From the NCBI RefSeq assembly GCF_034190915.1, contig NW_026947486.1, positions 18,440,001 through 18,504,000 of the forward strand: a DNA stretch of 64,000 nt, in the 5' to 3' direction. The translations under genes were made by a program, and so were the position numbers. This document shows, in pieces, positions 1 to 11,574 of this stretch. Numbering within the stretch: the stretch's first letter is position 1; the number at the start of each line of letters is the position of its first letter. The notes beneath the pieces were generated by a model. That model ran no database searches, was not told the origin of the DNA, and saw nothing but the letters and a program-made list of their open reading frames with translations. Origin of the DNA: Cavia porcellus (Eukaryota > Chordata > Mammalia > Rodentia > Caviidae).

Positions 1-281
1 GTAATTTACCAATATTTGTAAAGTGCCTTGAAAGTGAAAAGTACTTTATATGTTAAATATTGTGCTGTGCAAAGTAATAATGATGTTCTTTTAAAGTAGT
101 TCATCCATGAAACCACACTCTTGCCTATGAATAGGCAGCTGAATAGGAAGGGTTAGGTTTAAGAGGCTGTTAAGTTGTAAGTGCTGTTTGCTTAGTGACT
201 GATGTACCTTAATTTGACAAGTGTAGGTCAGTTTGTTAGTCTCATTAATAGAACATTTTATACTATTTCATCCTAACTTCT

Positions 282-370
282 TTTTTTTTATCTTTTTCCT
301 TTTTATTGGTACCAGGGATCGCAGCTTGCAAGGCAGGTGCTTATGCTGCTGAGCTAAATATCCAGCCCCC
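282..370 (-). repeat. ID SINE, antisense, with target duplication
   Basis: Poly-T, then TTTTTATTGGTACCAGGGAT, then the reversed A-box ending CCAGCCCCC. It is flanked by a perfect 15-bp duplication TTCATCCTAACTTCT at 267-281 and 371-385, the hallmark of L1-driven insertion. Confidence 0.93.
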
Positions 371-570
371 TTCATCCTAACTTCTAACCAGACATTATAT
401 TAAGTGATTTCATCTCAGTGGAGTCATCTAGTTTCAGGGCTATGAAGGGTCTAACACAGCCTATTAGTTTGAATCCCTAATTTCCTTCCTTTCTTGGTGA
501 TTCAGTGCTCTCCTGGTAAGGGCTGGTTCTTATGTATAAACAGTCAGCATAGATGGTAGAGAGCCCTATT

Positions 571-734
571 GTTTTTTGTTGTTGTTTGTTTTGTGTTTTG
601 AGACAGGGTCCTACTACATAGTTAATGCTGGCCTTGAACTCACTGTATTGCCCAAGCTAGCCTTAAACTCATGGTGATCCTCCTGCTTCAGCCACCCAAG
701 TGATGAGATTATAGGTATGCCATCACATCTGGCT
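571..734 (-). repeat. B1-type SINE, antisense
   Basis: A T-rich tail is followed by GAGACAGGGTCCTACTACAT and a duplicated GGCCTTGAACTCA-type block, ending in CATCACATCTGGCT. This is the reverse complement of a 7SL-derived B1 dimer. Confidence 0.85.
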
Positions 735-1558
735 CAGTTTCTAATTCTGTAAATGAGAAAGAAATTGAAAGTTAGAAAGTTTAGATGGCATGCCCAAGCT
801 ATACTGAACTACAGAGTAGGCTTCTTCATTTTTCCCTGGGATTACAAGAACAAGACTCAGCTCATCTGTCTCCAACTATGTGAAGCCTTTTCTGATACTC
901 ATATGGATTTTCAAGTACTTGTATCACTTTATTACAATTCTTTACCCATGCCTTTCTTGCTACTATATGATCTGTGGACCAGTAGCATCAGTTTCAACCA
1001 GAAACTGGTTAGAATCTCAAGCACCACTCCAGATGTTGAATAAGCATCTAGTAAGACATATTCAGGGGGTTAACATGTACAGTAAAAGTTTGAGATTCTT
1101 GTGCTGAACTTTTATGATCAAACTCTAGAATCAAGACTTAGAAATATTTACATTCCTAAAGTAGCTGAAAGTCTAATAATGTGATTCATGTTTTATTAAA
1201 TATTTCTGATTGAATGATTCACAATCCAGTGCCTCATTTTGCTGGATCAGACTTTAGGCTTTTGTGTAATTCTCCTTGATTGCTTCTGAAATAAAAATAT
1301 TCTTTAATATTAAACTATTTTTTTGGTTTATTTTGTGTTGAAGTAATAACTGGTTTCTGCTCACTAAAGCTCTTAGAAAGCGTTAAGAATATTGGTGGTG
1401 TTTAATAGAAACAGATAGGAACACAGATGTTTCTGAGTTAAATTTTCAACTGATGTGTTCATCTATTCAAGCTTGTTTTATTCAATTGAGAAGCATTACA
1501 TAAAGCCAAAGTGGTGATTTGTTAATCACCACTGAAACTGATTTAAAAATAAATCACA
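735..1558. other. Unique non-coding stretch, nothing recognised
   Basis: AT-rich sequence. Open frames at 753-1043 and 880-1107 overlap each other, have no motif and no start context, and look fortuitous. Confidence 0.6.
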
Positions 1559-1738
1559 GCTGGGTGCTGTGGAACACACCTGTAATCCCAGCACTCTGAA
1601 AAGTTGAGGCAGCAAGATTGAAAGTTTGAGCCTATCTTTGGCAGCTTAGTGAGACTTTTTGTCAAAAAATACAAAAGGCTGGGAATGTAGGTTAGTGTGA
1701 AAGCCCTGGATTTATCCCTAGAGCAAAACAAAATAACC
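1559..1738 (+). repeat. Composite B1+ID SINE, sense
   Basis: The B1 half has CACACCTGTAATCCCAGCAC and a GAGGC..AGGA-type block. It is joined to a decayed ID half (GGCTGGGAATGTAGG...). AAAATAA-TCACAG at about 1546 and AAAATAACCACA at about 1729 may be the decayed target duplication. Confidence 0.8.
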
Positions 1739-2459
1739 ACACAACTGCTTGCTTTGGGCTTGTGGGAGAATCACTTGGTCCTCCCTCAAAAATGTGCTCT
1801 GATTTCAACAGTCAGATGTTTCTGACTTGAACCTGGAGTTCAAATACTTGAGATGAAAAAAAATACTGACCTCCTTTACACATCTTTGGTCAGGTATATC
1901 ATTAATTCTGTGGTATTAGCATGTATTTGTAAAGCAAATAAATGATCAAAGTTTATGGCAATAGTGTATCAGGCAGGGCAGCACTTGAGTCTACATGGTA
2001 CTGTTCATACATCTGTCAGCACTACATATTAGTGCTATTCTGATTTTTGGTTGTATTTTAGCATTAAGTTTAAGGAAAACTGTAAGCCAAGGGCCAACAG
2101 TAGATGCTGAGAATGTTAGAGTGCCCTTATATAACTCTACAGGTATAAATTTTTAAATTAAAAAAAAAACAAGTTCTACCCTCAACACATTTTAAGTGTA
2201 CAATACTGTGAGTACATTTTTATGGGTAAATGTTGCATTCTACTCCCTTCTCCAAATATGTGAAGAAGTACTTCCCACTTTACCTGAAGCACCAGAAATC
2301 ATTTAAGTGAAGTTGGGTTTGGGTTTTTAAATGCTGCTAAGATACAGTAGCTACTTCTATGTCTAGCTCTGTGTTAAGCATTTTATATATGAAAATTTCT
2401 GGGCAGCCCTAGGAGAGAGAAGTGGGGATCTATTAAGGCATGAGATCATTATGACTTAG
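1739..2459. other. Unique non-coding stretch, nothing recognised
   Basis: AT-rich, with a short poly-A at about 2160. No gene-like frame or repeat family recognised. Confidence 0.55.
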
Positions 2460-2475
2460 AACATACTTGACCAGG

Positions 2476-2567
2476 GCTGGGGATTTAGCTCAGCGGCATA
2501 AGTACCTGCCTTGCAAGCAGGCGGTCATGAGTTCGATCCCCGGTACCGATAAAAAAAATAAAATAAA
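2476..2567 (+). repeat. Young ID SINE, sense, with target duplication
   Basis: GGCTGGGGATTTAGCTCAGC through GTTCGATCCCCGGTACCGAT plus an A-rich tail. It is flanked by a 16-bp duplication AACATACTTGACCAGG at 2460-2475 and 2568-2583. Confidence 0.95.
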
Positions 2568-2583
2568 AACATACTTGACCAGG

Positions 2584-4030
2584 ATACCGCAGAACCTGAA
2601 ACCTATCCCATTACCTGTTTTCAGGGAGTCTCAGAGAAATCTATGCCAGAGTATAAAACAAAGCAAAGTGACTCTTTATCATAAGCTGGGGCTTTAGCCT
2701 CAAACTCCAGTATAGAACTGGGAGGAATGAGACTTACGATAGCAATTGTTCTCTGCTAGATAGGTGTGAGGCCTCCAAACCCACATTCTAGGCTTGGCTC
2801 TTTCTCCACTGATATGACAAAGTCTTGCCTATGAATGCCTGCGGGGAAAATAATGGAAAGAAAGTGTCTTGATTCCCCAGAACCCTCTAATCCTAGGCAT
2901 AACTGACACAAAAGGAAGGTTCAGCAAAAGGGTACTTCCAGACAGAAGACAGAGACAACCTCAGAGCTTTTCGTTCTATGAAAGTTTCCCTTTCTGTGAC
3001 TGTGTTCAACCTAGTACCATGGAGTCTTTCTCAATCCAGTTTAACACTTTCTGAGTGGGGAGGTGGGAGACAAAGGAGCAAGAAAAATCTTGAGCTGCCT
3101 TTCTGAGAAGACCAGTGTAACCAGAGCAGGTAAGTATGTGTACTGGCGTCTAAACCAATATCTGAGCTCTTAACCACAAAAGAGGAATGCATTAAAATAA
3201 CTTGGAGGTATTTTTCACAATACATATGACCCTCTAGGCAGTTAGCATAAACATGTTGACTGTACAAAGGCTGAAGGTGAAAGATCAGGGATGGGTAGAA
3301 AAGCAACATTCAAGTAAATTAAATACCACAAAATAGAAAGATCTATCTTTTCATACTAAGGAAAAATCTTACTGTTAAATTACAAAACCACCAAGATCTG
3401 AAAGTGTAATTCATTATGTTCTTTCATATGTAAGAAATGGCAGATAAGTTGTGTGTGTGTGTGTGTGTGTGTGAATAATACTTAATTTTACAGGAGAGGT
3501 CACTGAAAGAACAAACAGGAAACTAATACAAGTTACCAGTAGGCAAGAAGTAATGAGGGTGATGGACTTAGAAGTAAAAATGAAAAAAAAAGGAAGAAAG
3601 AAATGAAAATGAGACTTCTAAATGTAAACCTTTTATAGTTTTGGCTTTTGAACTTTGTAAATGTTCATTTTATTTAAAAGTTGGGGATTAAAAAAACAAA
3701 GTGATAGAAAAAAAGAATTAACACTGAGTAGGAAAAAATCTTGAAATACTTTTCCAAAGATTAGTTGGTGATTTTTTTCTTCAAATGGAATTTAGGGATA
3801 GGAAGAAAACTAATGCTCAAAGATGGCTGAAAACAATGACCTTTGGCTTCATACCACAGATTGGATGAAGCCCAGAGAGGAAGATGTTTCCTCATTGATC
3901 GATTGGAATATGAAAGAACTCCAGCTTGATTAAGGAATGAGAAGTAAACAGATACCAAGTCATCTGGCAAAACTTTGTCTTCTTTTTTTTCCCCCAAGAA
4001 TTGTACCTAGTGTCTTGTGCAATACTACTG
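2584..4030. other. Unique non-coding stretch with a (GT)n tract
   Basis: A (GT)n microsatellite of about 12 units is at 3450-3473. Several 60-90 codon frames are present on both strands (for example 3031-3309 minus) without any recognisable domain. Nothing else is seen. Confidence 0.55.
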
Positions 4031-4046
4031 AACTACATCCTGGGCC

Positions 4047-4050
<4 letters not shown>

Positions 4051-4088
<38 letters not shown>
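4051..4088. repeat. (TA)n microsatellite
   Basis: About 18 TA units run straight into the poly-T that starts the neighbouring antisense L1-type tail. It probably arose by expansion in that tail. Confidence 0.9.
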
Positions 4089-4102
<14 letters not shown>

Positions 4103-4335
4103 ATTTAGGAGGAAAGAGAGAAAAACACAAAACAAAACGAAGCAGTGTAAGGTTACATATAATACAGAACTACAAAAAAAATAACAGTAAGAAATCACCT
4201 GTTAATAGATTACATATTATCATCTTGGAAATAGTTGCTCAAATCACAGTATCAAAGAATACAGAGTAGACATTCAAACAGAGAGATTACAAACAGCTGT
4301 GTTCAATGATCCAAAAACATTAATATAGTCAGCTC
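4089..4335 (-). mobile_element. 5'-truncated copy of the HAL1/L1 3' region, antisense
   Basis: Poly-T (4088-4102) is followed by A-rich sequence that closely parallels 50950-51140. Shared pieces include AGAAATCACCTGTTAATAGA versus AGGAAATCACTAGTTAATTA, TCATCTTGGAAATAGTTG versus TCATCTTAGAAATAGTTG, and GTTCAATGATCCAA in both. It is a short 3'-end copy of the ORF1-only element described at 50.9-54.3 kb. Confidence 0.8.
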
Positions 4336-4341
4336 ATTTAT

Positions 4342-4459
4342 ATTTTTTTAAGACAGGGTCTCACTATATTGCCCAGGCTGACTTGAACTTATCATCTTCC
4401 TGTTTCAGCCTCCAGGATAGCTGAAATTAGAGGTCTAGGCCACTGCATCCAGCCTGGCC
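4342..4459 (-). repeat. B1-type SINE monomer, antisense
   Basis: AAGACAGGGTCTCACTATAT, GCCCAGGCTGACTTGAACTT and GCCACTGCATCCAGCCTGGC form the reverse complement of an Alu/B1 left-monomer-like sequence. Confidence 0.85.
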
Positions 4460-6333
4460 ACCCAATTTTTATTGCTACTTATGTGCATCACTCATTTTTA
4501 CCTCATGAGAATGCTGTCAGTGTCAATGCCACTTATTCTTTAGAACAGTGCTTCTAAATGTTATCAAGGTCCCTAGGTTTTTTCTCAAACATATTTCTCA
4601 ATCATCTAGATTTTCTTTTGAATTACACTTCCTCCCTATAGGATTGTTCACTAATAATCATGCTCTTGTTCTTTAAAATGTCTCCCCAAATAAGTTGCTG
4701 TGACATTGAATCAAATCTATGACTTCATTGAGCCCTGCTTCTTTGGCCAGGTTCTGTGCTAGTCTCTATTTTTCGTATTTCTTTCTGAGATTACACTCAT
4801 GTGCCACCTAACTCAGTCCCTCAATTCTTATTTTATCTACCCCTTTCCTTTACTTTTCTCCACCTCATTTGTCATCATGGCATAAGATTCAGTATTGAGT
4901 CCTTTACATCTATCATTTTGTTCTTTTTACCTTCTAGATAATTTATTTTACAACAACATAATTTAGCACCAAATGTTTAGTAAGCACTCATCACACTTGC
5001 CATACTGGAAATTAGCATTATTTTATCTGACCAGCCTTATGAAACATACATTTTTTCTTTTGACAAAGGGTATTAGAAATCCCAAAGAGTAAGGAGACTA
5101 TTGCGTAAAGTCATGTGTATCGTCTAGTACCACAATTCCAGTTTAGGGTGTACAAGCAGTTGGAAAAAAGATGGCAAGAGGTGAGGATGTTGAAAAAGTA
5201 GGAGTAGTTTTGAACTTGTGCTCATACTTTTCTTCTAAAACAATGCAGAGTCTAGCGAAGGAGAAAATCATTGAGGCTGGAGACTAAACCTATAGTCCAG
5301 GATTCAGATAGCTATGAGGGCCTTGAAAAGCAGTAGAATCAGTGTACCCGAAAGGTAGTTCTAGAGTTGACCTCATGAGCTATGGAGTGTCTTCTTGGCA
5401 TCCACGTCTTTTTAAATTTTTTCAAGTATTTTAGCCAAGTCTGGCATGTTATTATTCTGAGTCCAATGTAGTCTACATATATTGTCAAAAGTACATCCAG
5501 ATAGGAACTAAAGTATGATGTCAGAGGGGAGATCAAAGAGGGCACAAAGGGGAGCTGCTGCTCCTATGTCATTTCCCTGAGCTACATGAACCTTTCACGT
5601 AGCTTCCACCGTCACTACTAAGCACAAGCCACTCCTCAGTCTTAACTTTCTACCAAATATATTCCCATGAGTAATTAAATAACTGTTCTCCTGGTCTCAC
5701 CCTATACTAAACAAAACATATTACATTCCTTCTTCCCAGGTGGTCTCCAGGTCCTGGCATTTCTATTTCTATCAATGACACGCAATTATCTCAGTTATAC
5801 CACTGACATTTGGGGGGCACCTGATACTGTTCTTTTAGCTTTTATGTAGAACCATTCCCTCCTTTTCGTAACTATCCTCATCACGCTAAGGTGTACCACT
5901 GACCACATGGTGACTCTATCAGCTTCTCTCCATGCAATGGTATAACTGGGGCTAGGGGTCCTCCCCTGGGTGGCACATTTTGTGGGTGGCATTATTGGAA
6001 AATTATGTTGTAACAATTTACTCCATTCAGATATATTGGGAGGATAGCAAATTGAAGGACCACCCCAAGTGACATGAACTCTAGCTATGTCACTACTCTC
6101 ATATATCCCACACACTGCAGGGTAAAAGAGTACAGTAGTTAAGAGCACAATCTTTTGTGTCATTTTTTGTCATTAATCTTGTATCATCTTGTGACATCTT
6201 CTATTTTGAAATTCCTAAGTACTTCTCTAGCTAGACTGTTAACTATCTGAGTAATCCAAATGATGATCACCTTCATTTTGAGGAAAGGGAGCACTTTCTT
6301 AAAGAACAAAAACATCAAAAACTGTACAACACA
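4460..6333. other. Unique non-coding stretch, nothing recognised
   Basis: It holds a 122-codon minus-strand frame (5795-6163) whose first 20 residues are hydrophobic like a signal peptide. I see no conserved domain, poly-A or splice context, so I do not call it a gene. The rest is AT-rich unique sequence. Confidence 0.5.
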
Positions 6334-6429
6334 TTGGGGTGTAGCTCAGTAGTAGAGTGGATGCAGAACATGCACAAGGCTGTGGTTTCAATCCTCAGCA
6401 CCAAAAAAAAAAAAAAAAAAAAAAAAAAA
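6334..6429 (+). repeat. ID SINE, sense, older subfamily
   Basis: TTGGGGTGTAGCTCAGTAGT and a CAATCCTCAGCACC 3' end, then about 26 A. It lacks the GATAAAAACGAAA tail of the younger copies. Confidence 0.9.
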
Positions 6430-7641
6430 GAATTAAGGTGCCTGCCATGTACTACCCCTTAAAAAAGTATAGCCCACAGTAACTTTCACAAATATTTGTT
6501 AAAATAACTCAGTTTTCTGTTTTAACCATTTGGTCTCCTGAGTATTGAATGGAACATGGTAAAGAACAAAATTGGCCTTATGTTCCCATCTATGTCTGGA
6601 ATCCCCTTTTCCACTCCTACCGAAAGCTTCAAATTCTGCCCATCTTTCAGGAGCGGCCCAAATTCGATATCCTCCAGAAGCCACTGACCCCCAATTATTT
6701 GAGTGAGTCATGTTAGAGTTGCACAGAACAAGTAGGGATTTGAAAAACTTCAGACCTGAGTTTGACTCACATTTTGCTACGTACCACCTGTGAAGATCTC
6801 CAGCCAGTTAAGTTATGTCATTACTTCCCTCACCTGTGAAGTGAGTCATGCCTATTTTGCAATTCTATTGAGCCTTCAATTAAATAAAGTAAAAATATTA
6901 ACCCCAATGTTCTCCCTGATCATATAAACTCTGAAGTATTTTTTCTTATGTCTTATTTTCTGTGGACAAATACCAAAACTTCTGCGCCCGGCCCAAGCAG
7001 CCAAATAACTTCCTGAAGTAAAAACCGAATGAATGCAAATATGAATTTGTTTGAGGGGACTCTAGCAACATTAATGCCACTAAATTAGTGCCTCATTTAG
7101 TACCTAGCAGTAACTGAACACTGTGTAAGGGGTAGAGGTTGCAGAGAACTGTTTGCAGGCTGTCAGAAGTATCCTGTTGATATGTAATTCAAAGTTTTAA
7201 GGTAGGCAACCTAGCAGCTGTAGCGTCTTTAACAACCTAAGATTTCTCTATATCTTCCTGTTCTAAATATGCAGTATTTTCTTTAAGTTAGTAAGCTAGC
7301 TCTCATGCCTTAAGTATTGTGACTGCATTCTAGACAGAAAGAATAGATCAGGTGAGTGGCAAAAGGCCAGCTAAATCTGATCCTTTTCATCAAGGAAACA
7401 ATTACTTCCCCAGAAGCCTTGATTAGTAGACTTCTACTTATGTCTCATTTGCCAGAGTTGGGTGAAAGGCCATTCTAGCTTCAAGAGTCTGGATGTGAGT
7501 ACAGTATTTTTACTAGGCACATTATTTCTCCAAAAAAAATTGAGTTTCTGACAGAAAAGATGAAAAGAATAGATGCTGGATTAGCAGTTGTAACTATTTG
7601 CCACATGAGATTCACAATTTATTCAGTTTTTTTACTTATTT
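6430..7641. other. Unique non-coding stretch, nothing recognised
   Basis: A 70-codon minus frame (6499-6711) has no recognised motif or exon boundaries. Nothing else stands out. Confidence 0.5.
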
Positions 7642-7832
7642 TATTTTTTCTTTTGTGGTACTAGGGATTGTATCCAGGGCCCATACACTAAGCTACCTCC
7701 CAGCCCTTTTTATTTTTTATGTTGAAACAAGGTCTTTGCTATATTATGAAATTGGCTAGACTGGGCAAACATGCCTTCTTTCTGCCTCTGTCTCCCAGAA
7801 TGCTGGGATTATAGGCATGTGCCATTACATTA
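7642..7832 (-). repeat. Composite B1+ID SINE, antisense
   Basis: Reversed ID half (GTGGTACTAGGGATTGTATC ... CTCCCAGCCC), then reversed B1 half ending GGGATTATAGGCATGTGCCA. It forms a head-to-head pair with the next SINE. Confidence 0.85.
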
Positions 7833-7847
7833 ACCAGATTATGACTG

Positions 7848-8013
7848 TTTTCTCAGTACTCTGGGAACCAGAGACAGGAGGATCAAATTTGAGCCCGGCC
7901 TGGGCAATTTGTTGACTGAACATGACCATTTTAAAATAAACATTTTCAAAAGGGCTGGAGATACAGCTCAGTGCTAAGGCTGTGAGTTCAATCTCTGGTA
8001 CTGTATTGTAAAA
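7848..8013 (+). repeat. Composite B1+ID SINE, sense
   Basis: The B1 half (CTCAGTACTCTGGGAACC, AGACAGGAGGATCAAATTTG) is followed by an ID half (GGGCTGGAGATACAGCTCAG ... GGTACTGTA). It starts about 15 bp from the start of the opposite-facing copy. Confidence 0.85.
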
Positions 8014-8251
8014 ATTTAAAAATTAATATATTCTACATACAAAGCGGGACTTTTCACCTGGATCAAATCCCAATGCCCTAGGCTAGGGAGCACCCCCATC
8101 CTCATCTCATGTGCATATACCCTCCTTATCCTGTTTGACCTCTGACACCCACACCAGGTCAATGCTTCAGGAGAATCCTTGGTCTCTGTCACCCCATACC
8201 TGGCTACCTCCACTAGATAAAGTTGTCTGTCGCTACACAAGAGATAGACTT

Positions 8252-8305
8252 CTATGCGTCAAGCATGCCAAGCTATTACTTTGCCATTGAGCTATGTCCT
8301 CAGCC
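8252..8305 (-). repeat. ID SINE fragment, antisense
   Basis: TTGCCATTGAGCTATGTCCTC preceded by GCATGCCAAGC matches the reversed middle and A-box of an ID element; both ends are lost. Confidence 0.5.
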
Positions 8306-9857
8306 ACCTAAGTGGGTTCTCAAGTAAGCATGAAGTAAGACTACATTTTTGTGCAATTGCAGGTAAATTTTTTCCAAGTTAGAGGAAAGGATAAAATATA
8401 TTAGAATCAGTTGCTACCTGGAAATGGTTTTTAAACCTCCTCTTGATGTTTGTGGTTAGATGCCTTGCTTTGTCTATTGTCAATAGGATAAGAGTTCCTC
8501 TGCAGTGATGTCAAATCTTTTAAAACTCTCTGCTACACATGTGTGTCATACATTTACCACGTAGTGGTGACTTCCCTAGGGGAGTGCCTGTCTTTACATC
8601 AAAAAATAGTTGTGATTCTCTTAAACAGTTGGTTTGATTTTGTCTCATGAACCTTTTGAAGTATGTAATTTATCTTATTTTTTCATCCTAACTGCCATGC
8701 TAATCTGACCTATGAGCCACATAAATTTTATAGACAATTACACTATTTATTTTTGTTTACTTTTTCTTCTTGCCCTTCTTTACATTTTTACCTACCAATT
8801 TTACTTTATATGTCTGTGCTGTTTCTAATGCATTTTTGTCATCCACATTAAATCATTTCTGAATATCAGGCTTAAATATATGAAAAAACTTTTAAAAATA
8901 AATGTAAGGGAAAAGATTTAAGAACATTTCCAAAACTAACCCAGAAGTTTCTTTAGGGGGATAAAGAATAATATGGAACCATTTGGATAATGTCTGCAAG
9001 AAAATTAAAATTAAAATATTCCCAAGAAATTTCCAGATAATTTAAGAATCAAAATTATTGCTGTTGTGATTATAAACAAACAAACTGCTTCTTTCATCAC
9101 ATCAGGAATGCAAGATTTATAGATGAACCTGGATAGTGCCTATTATAGGAGGAGGCCTGAAGCAATTTACATGTGCCTCTATCCCATAAGCTCTTTTGCT
9201 TCTACCATCAGAAATCTGACTACAGAGCTGTGTGAGATCTCATTTAGATGATGATTCTTGAGAGGAACAACTATCTCCTAAGCCATAGACAATGCAGTTT
9301 AATTCTAATATGGACACTGGTGGTTTGTCTCTGAAGATCAGCATTCTCTGGTAATCACTTTCACTTTGAGTCTTCTGACTTAGAAAAATCCAGTGTAAGG
9401 AAAGAACACAAAGTTCAAGGAAATGGGTTTTTTAGTGCATATTGATTTATATATAAAAGCAAAGAGAATGATTATATCAGGATTCCAACAGATAAGTGAA
9501 ATCATTTTTACACACACACACACATTTACATGAATGTGGAGGCCAGTTAATCAAGTCTGAGGTATGAAATCCTTCAGGTACGCAAACAGAAAGGATAGAT
9601 GGGAGCTCTTGGATACAAGCTGATGTTGCTGTCCACAGGCAGAATTTCTTCTTTGGGGAAGCTCAGTTTTGCTATTAAAGTGTTCAACTGATTAAACCAG
9701 ACCTACCAGATTATCAAGGATATTTTTGCTTAATTAAAATTTTGACTGATTATAGACTTGAATCATATCTACAAAACACCTCACAATACCACCTAAATTA
9801 GTGTGTAATGTACCTACATTTGTGCGTTGACATTTAAAACTGACCATTAGAGTGATG
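8306..9857. other. Unique non-coding stretch before the provirus
   Basis: AT-rich, with a short (CA)n at about 9510-9525. No gene-like frame or clear repeat is recognised. Confidence 0.55.
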
Positions 9858-9863
9858 TTTGAT

Positions 9864-10346
9864 TGTTGGGAGCCGCGTCTGTGATAGCTCGCCTTGCGCA
9901 GCGGACGTGCGGCCTGTGGTAAAGAGCAAAGCCTGAGGTAGATTACCCCTCCCATCGAATATGTTAGTTTCCTGCTTACCGCGTAAACAACCCGCTCAAC
10001 AATATAGTCTGCCTGGCAACTGATGATGTTAGCCAATCAGCTTGCCTTGCTTACTTTAACATGATTGGACACTGTACCCGTATATATACCGGCGCCACCC
10101 CTGGGCGGAAGTAGAAGCCAGATAGAAGCCCGGAAGTAGAAGCCCAAAAGGAGCCGCGGAGAGCGGACCGGTAGAGGCTTTGGGGCAGGCTGAAGCACAA
10201 AAGGAGCCGCGGGGAGCGGACCAAAGGAGGCTTCAGCTGGGAGAACCCAGGGCAGGCTGTACGGAGAAGGAAAATAAAAAGAAAAGGTTGTCCACTACCA
10301 GACTTTGTCGTGTGTCCTTCCTGCCGGCCGGGAGCGGACATCGACA
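9864..10346 (+). repeat. 5' LTR of the ERV2 provirus
   Basis: The U3 part holds a CCAAT box (10033-10037) and a TATA box (TATATATA, 10081-10088). AATAAA at 10273-10278 is the polyadenylation signal, followed by a GT-rich stretch near 10307-10318 that would end R. An imperfect GC-rich duplication (GGAGCCGCGG near 10150 and again near 10204) lies downstream of the TATA box. This copy differs from the 3' LTR only at 9900 (A here, G at 12340); the context GCG(C)A/G points to CpG deamination. Confidence 0.95.
10033..10088 (+). promoter_or_regulatory. 5' LTR core promoter (CCAAT and TATA boxes)
   Basis: CCAAT at 10033-10037 and TATATATA at 10081-10088 are 48 bp apart, normal for a polymerase II LTR promoter. 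Initiation would be expected about 25-30 bp after the TATA box, near 10110-10118. The same boxes lie in the 3' LTR at 12473-12477 and 12521-12528, which could drive outward transcription into 12.8 kb. Confidence 0.75.
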
Positions 10347-10545
10347 TTTGGAGGCCCGCCCGGGGACTGATCACCCCCGCGACGTGGAAGTGGACAACGC
10401 TCCAGTACAGAGCTGCGAGACAGGTGAGTTGGGGATAAGCCTGGGCTCTGGGTGGCGCGCACCTACAGGGCTTTTAGACTCCCCTCAGGCTCACGCGTAA
10501 GTGGCGGATTCCTTGGGCCTCACGCGGTGAGTAACATATTAAAAG
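10347..10545 (+). other. Proviral leader: primer-binding-like site and splice donor
   Basis: Directly after the LTR, TGGAGGCCCGCCCGGGGAC (10349-10367) sits where the tRNA primer-binding site should be. It begins TGG as expected, but I cannot assign it to a tRNA by eye. CAG|GTGAGT at 10421-10429 is a consensus splice donor in the position used by betaretroviruses to make subgenomic RNA. The leader runs to the gag start at 10546 and should also hold the packaging signal, which cannot be recognised from sequence alone. Confidence 0.7.
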
Positions 10546-11445
10546 ATGGGAAACATGTTAGGTAGCAACACTAAGAGCGAGGGTGGTTGTGGAGAAAGCT
10601 CTCAAGAGCTTACAAAAGTACGCAGGGTATCTGAGCAGGCCCAGTCAGGGAGCTCCCGAGAGGGGTCCGTCAAGGGGAACAAGGATGCTAAGGAGGAGGA
10701 CGGGGCTCTAGCCTCGGAGTCGTCTGACTCCGAGGACGAGGGAAAGTTGAATGGCAAGGAGGCCAAAGAGACCAGCTGTCAGGAGCCTAAGTCGCTCAAT
10801 AAGGAGTCGCAGGGTTCTTTTCCAGCGTTGCCCCGCGAATTGCGCTCTGCTCAACCTGGTCTGCGGAGGAGTAGAGAGCTCCTGAGCGCTCCCCGGCGCG
10901 AGAGGGAGGCGAAGCCTTCCGCCCCACCTTGGGGGCCGTTTCCGGAGGCGATTCCTCGCCACGAGGCGGCCGCCTGGGAGCTCTCTCCCCTTTCGCCAGA
11001 ACAGGAAGTGATGCACGGGCCCCCATTTTCCGCCCAATCACGGCCGCCGTCTTATGCTCCGCCGCCGGCGGGTCGGTATTTTTACAGGCGGCTTTGGCAG
11101 GGGGGACGCTTGTCTCATGAGGTACATCCACCTGGGATAGATAGTGGCCCCTACGAGATATTTCCTGTACAAGTAGCTATGGGCCAGGGACGCAATGTAT
11201 GGGAGCCTTTTGAGATAAAGCAGATTAGAGAACTTAAAAATGCAGTTACAACCTTTGGGCCGACTGCGCCTTACACCATTGCCATGCTGGAGAATCTGTC
11301 TTCTGGGCCCCTCACCCCCGCGGACTGGATTCAGCTGGCAAAGGCGTGTCTGCCCTCGGGTAGTTACACAGAGTTCTCTGCCGAGCAGGCTGAGAAAAAC
11401 GCCGGTCGAGGAAATGAGGGCTGGGGATTTAGCTTAGCGGCATAA
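10546..11445 (+). pseudogene. gag: Truncated gag of the ERV2 provirus (matrix to start of capsid)
   Basis: Gag is the structural precursor of the virion. The open frame starts MGN, so glycine 2 could be myristoylated for membrane targeting. Residues about 20-80 are rich in Ser, Glu and Lys. Residues 120-175 are proline-rich and include PPSY (167-170), a PPxY-type late-domain motif for budding. From about residue 200 the sequence resembles the capsid N-terminal domain of betaretroviruses (motifs FPVQV, FGPTAPYT, LTPADW). About 291 codons are viral; the last 8 come from an ID SINE that supplies the stop. The capsid C-terminal domain and nucleocapsid are absent. The frame is otherwise unbroken, which fits the young age. 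Confidence 0.85.
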
Positions 11446-11492
11446 GTGCCTGCCTTGTAAGCAGGCAATCGCCAGTTCGATCCCTGGTACCA

Positions 11493-11535
<43 letters not shown>

Positions 11536-11574
11536 AAAAGATAAAAATAAAAAATAAAAAATAAAAAACAAAAA
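11418..11574 (+). repeat. ID SINE inside the provirus, at the gag/integrase deletion junction
   Basis: GGCTGGGGATTTAGCTTAGC opens a typical ID body with A- and B-box motifs, ending GGTACCACT. A pure A-run follows (11495-11533, 39 bases), then an A-rich tail to about 11574. It lies in the same sense as the provirus. No target duplication is visible: GAAATGA on the left does not match GGGGGAGTAAGC on the right. It therefore fills a deletion of several kilobases of gag-pro-pol rather than sitting in otherwise intact sequence. Confidence 0.93.

Noticed and set aside
2476..2550. tRNA-like gene (tRNA-Ala-like A and B boxes) at this and other ID copies
   Set aside because: Box motifs are those of ID SINEs; the copies end in A-tails with target duplications and do not fold into a full acceptor stem.
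5795..6163. 122-codon minus frame with a signal-peptide-like start
   Set aside because: No recognisable domain, no exon boundaries, promoter or poly-A signal, and it stands alone in unique AT-rich DNA; the hydrophobic start can arise by chance.
10051..10374. Open frames on both strands within the LTRs (repeated at 12491-12787)
   Set aside because: They overlap the TATA box, polyadenylation signal and LTR ends; they are shadows of a GC-rich regulatory repeat.
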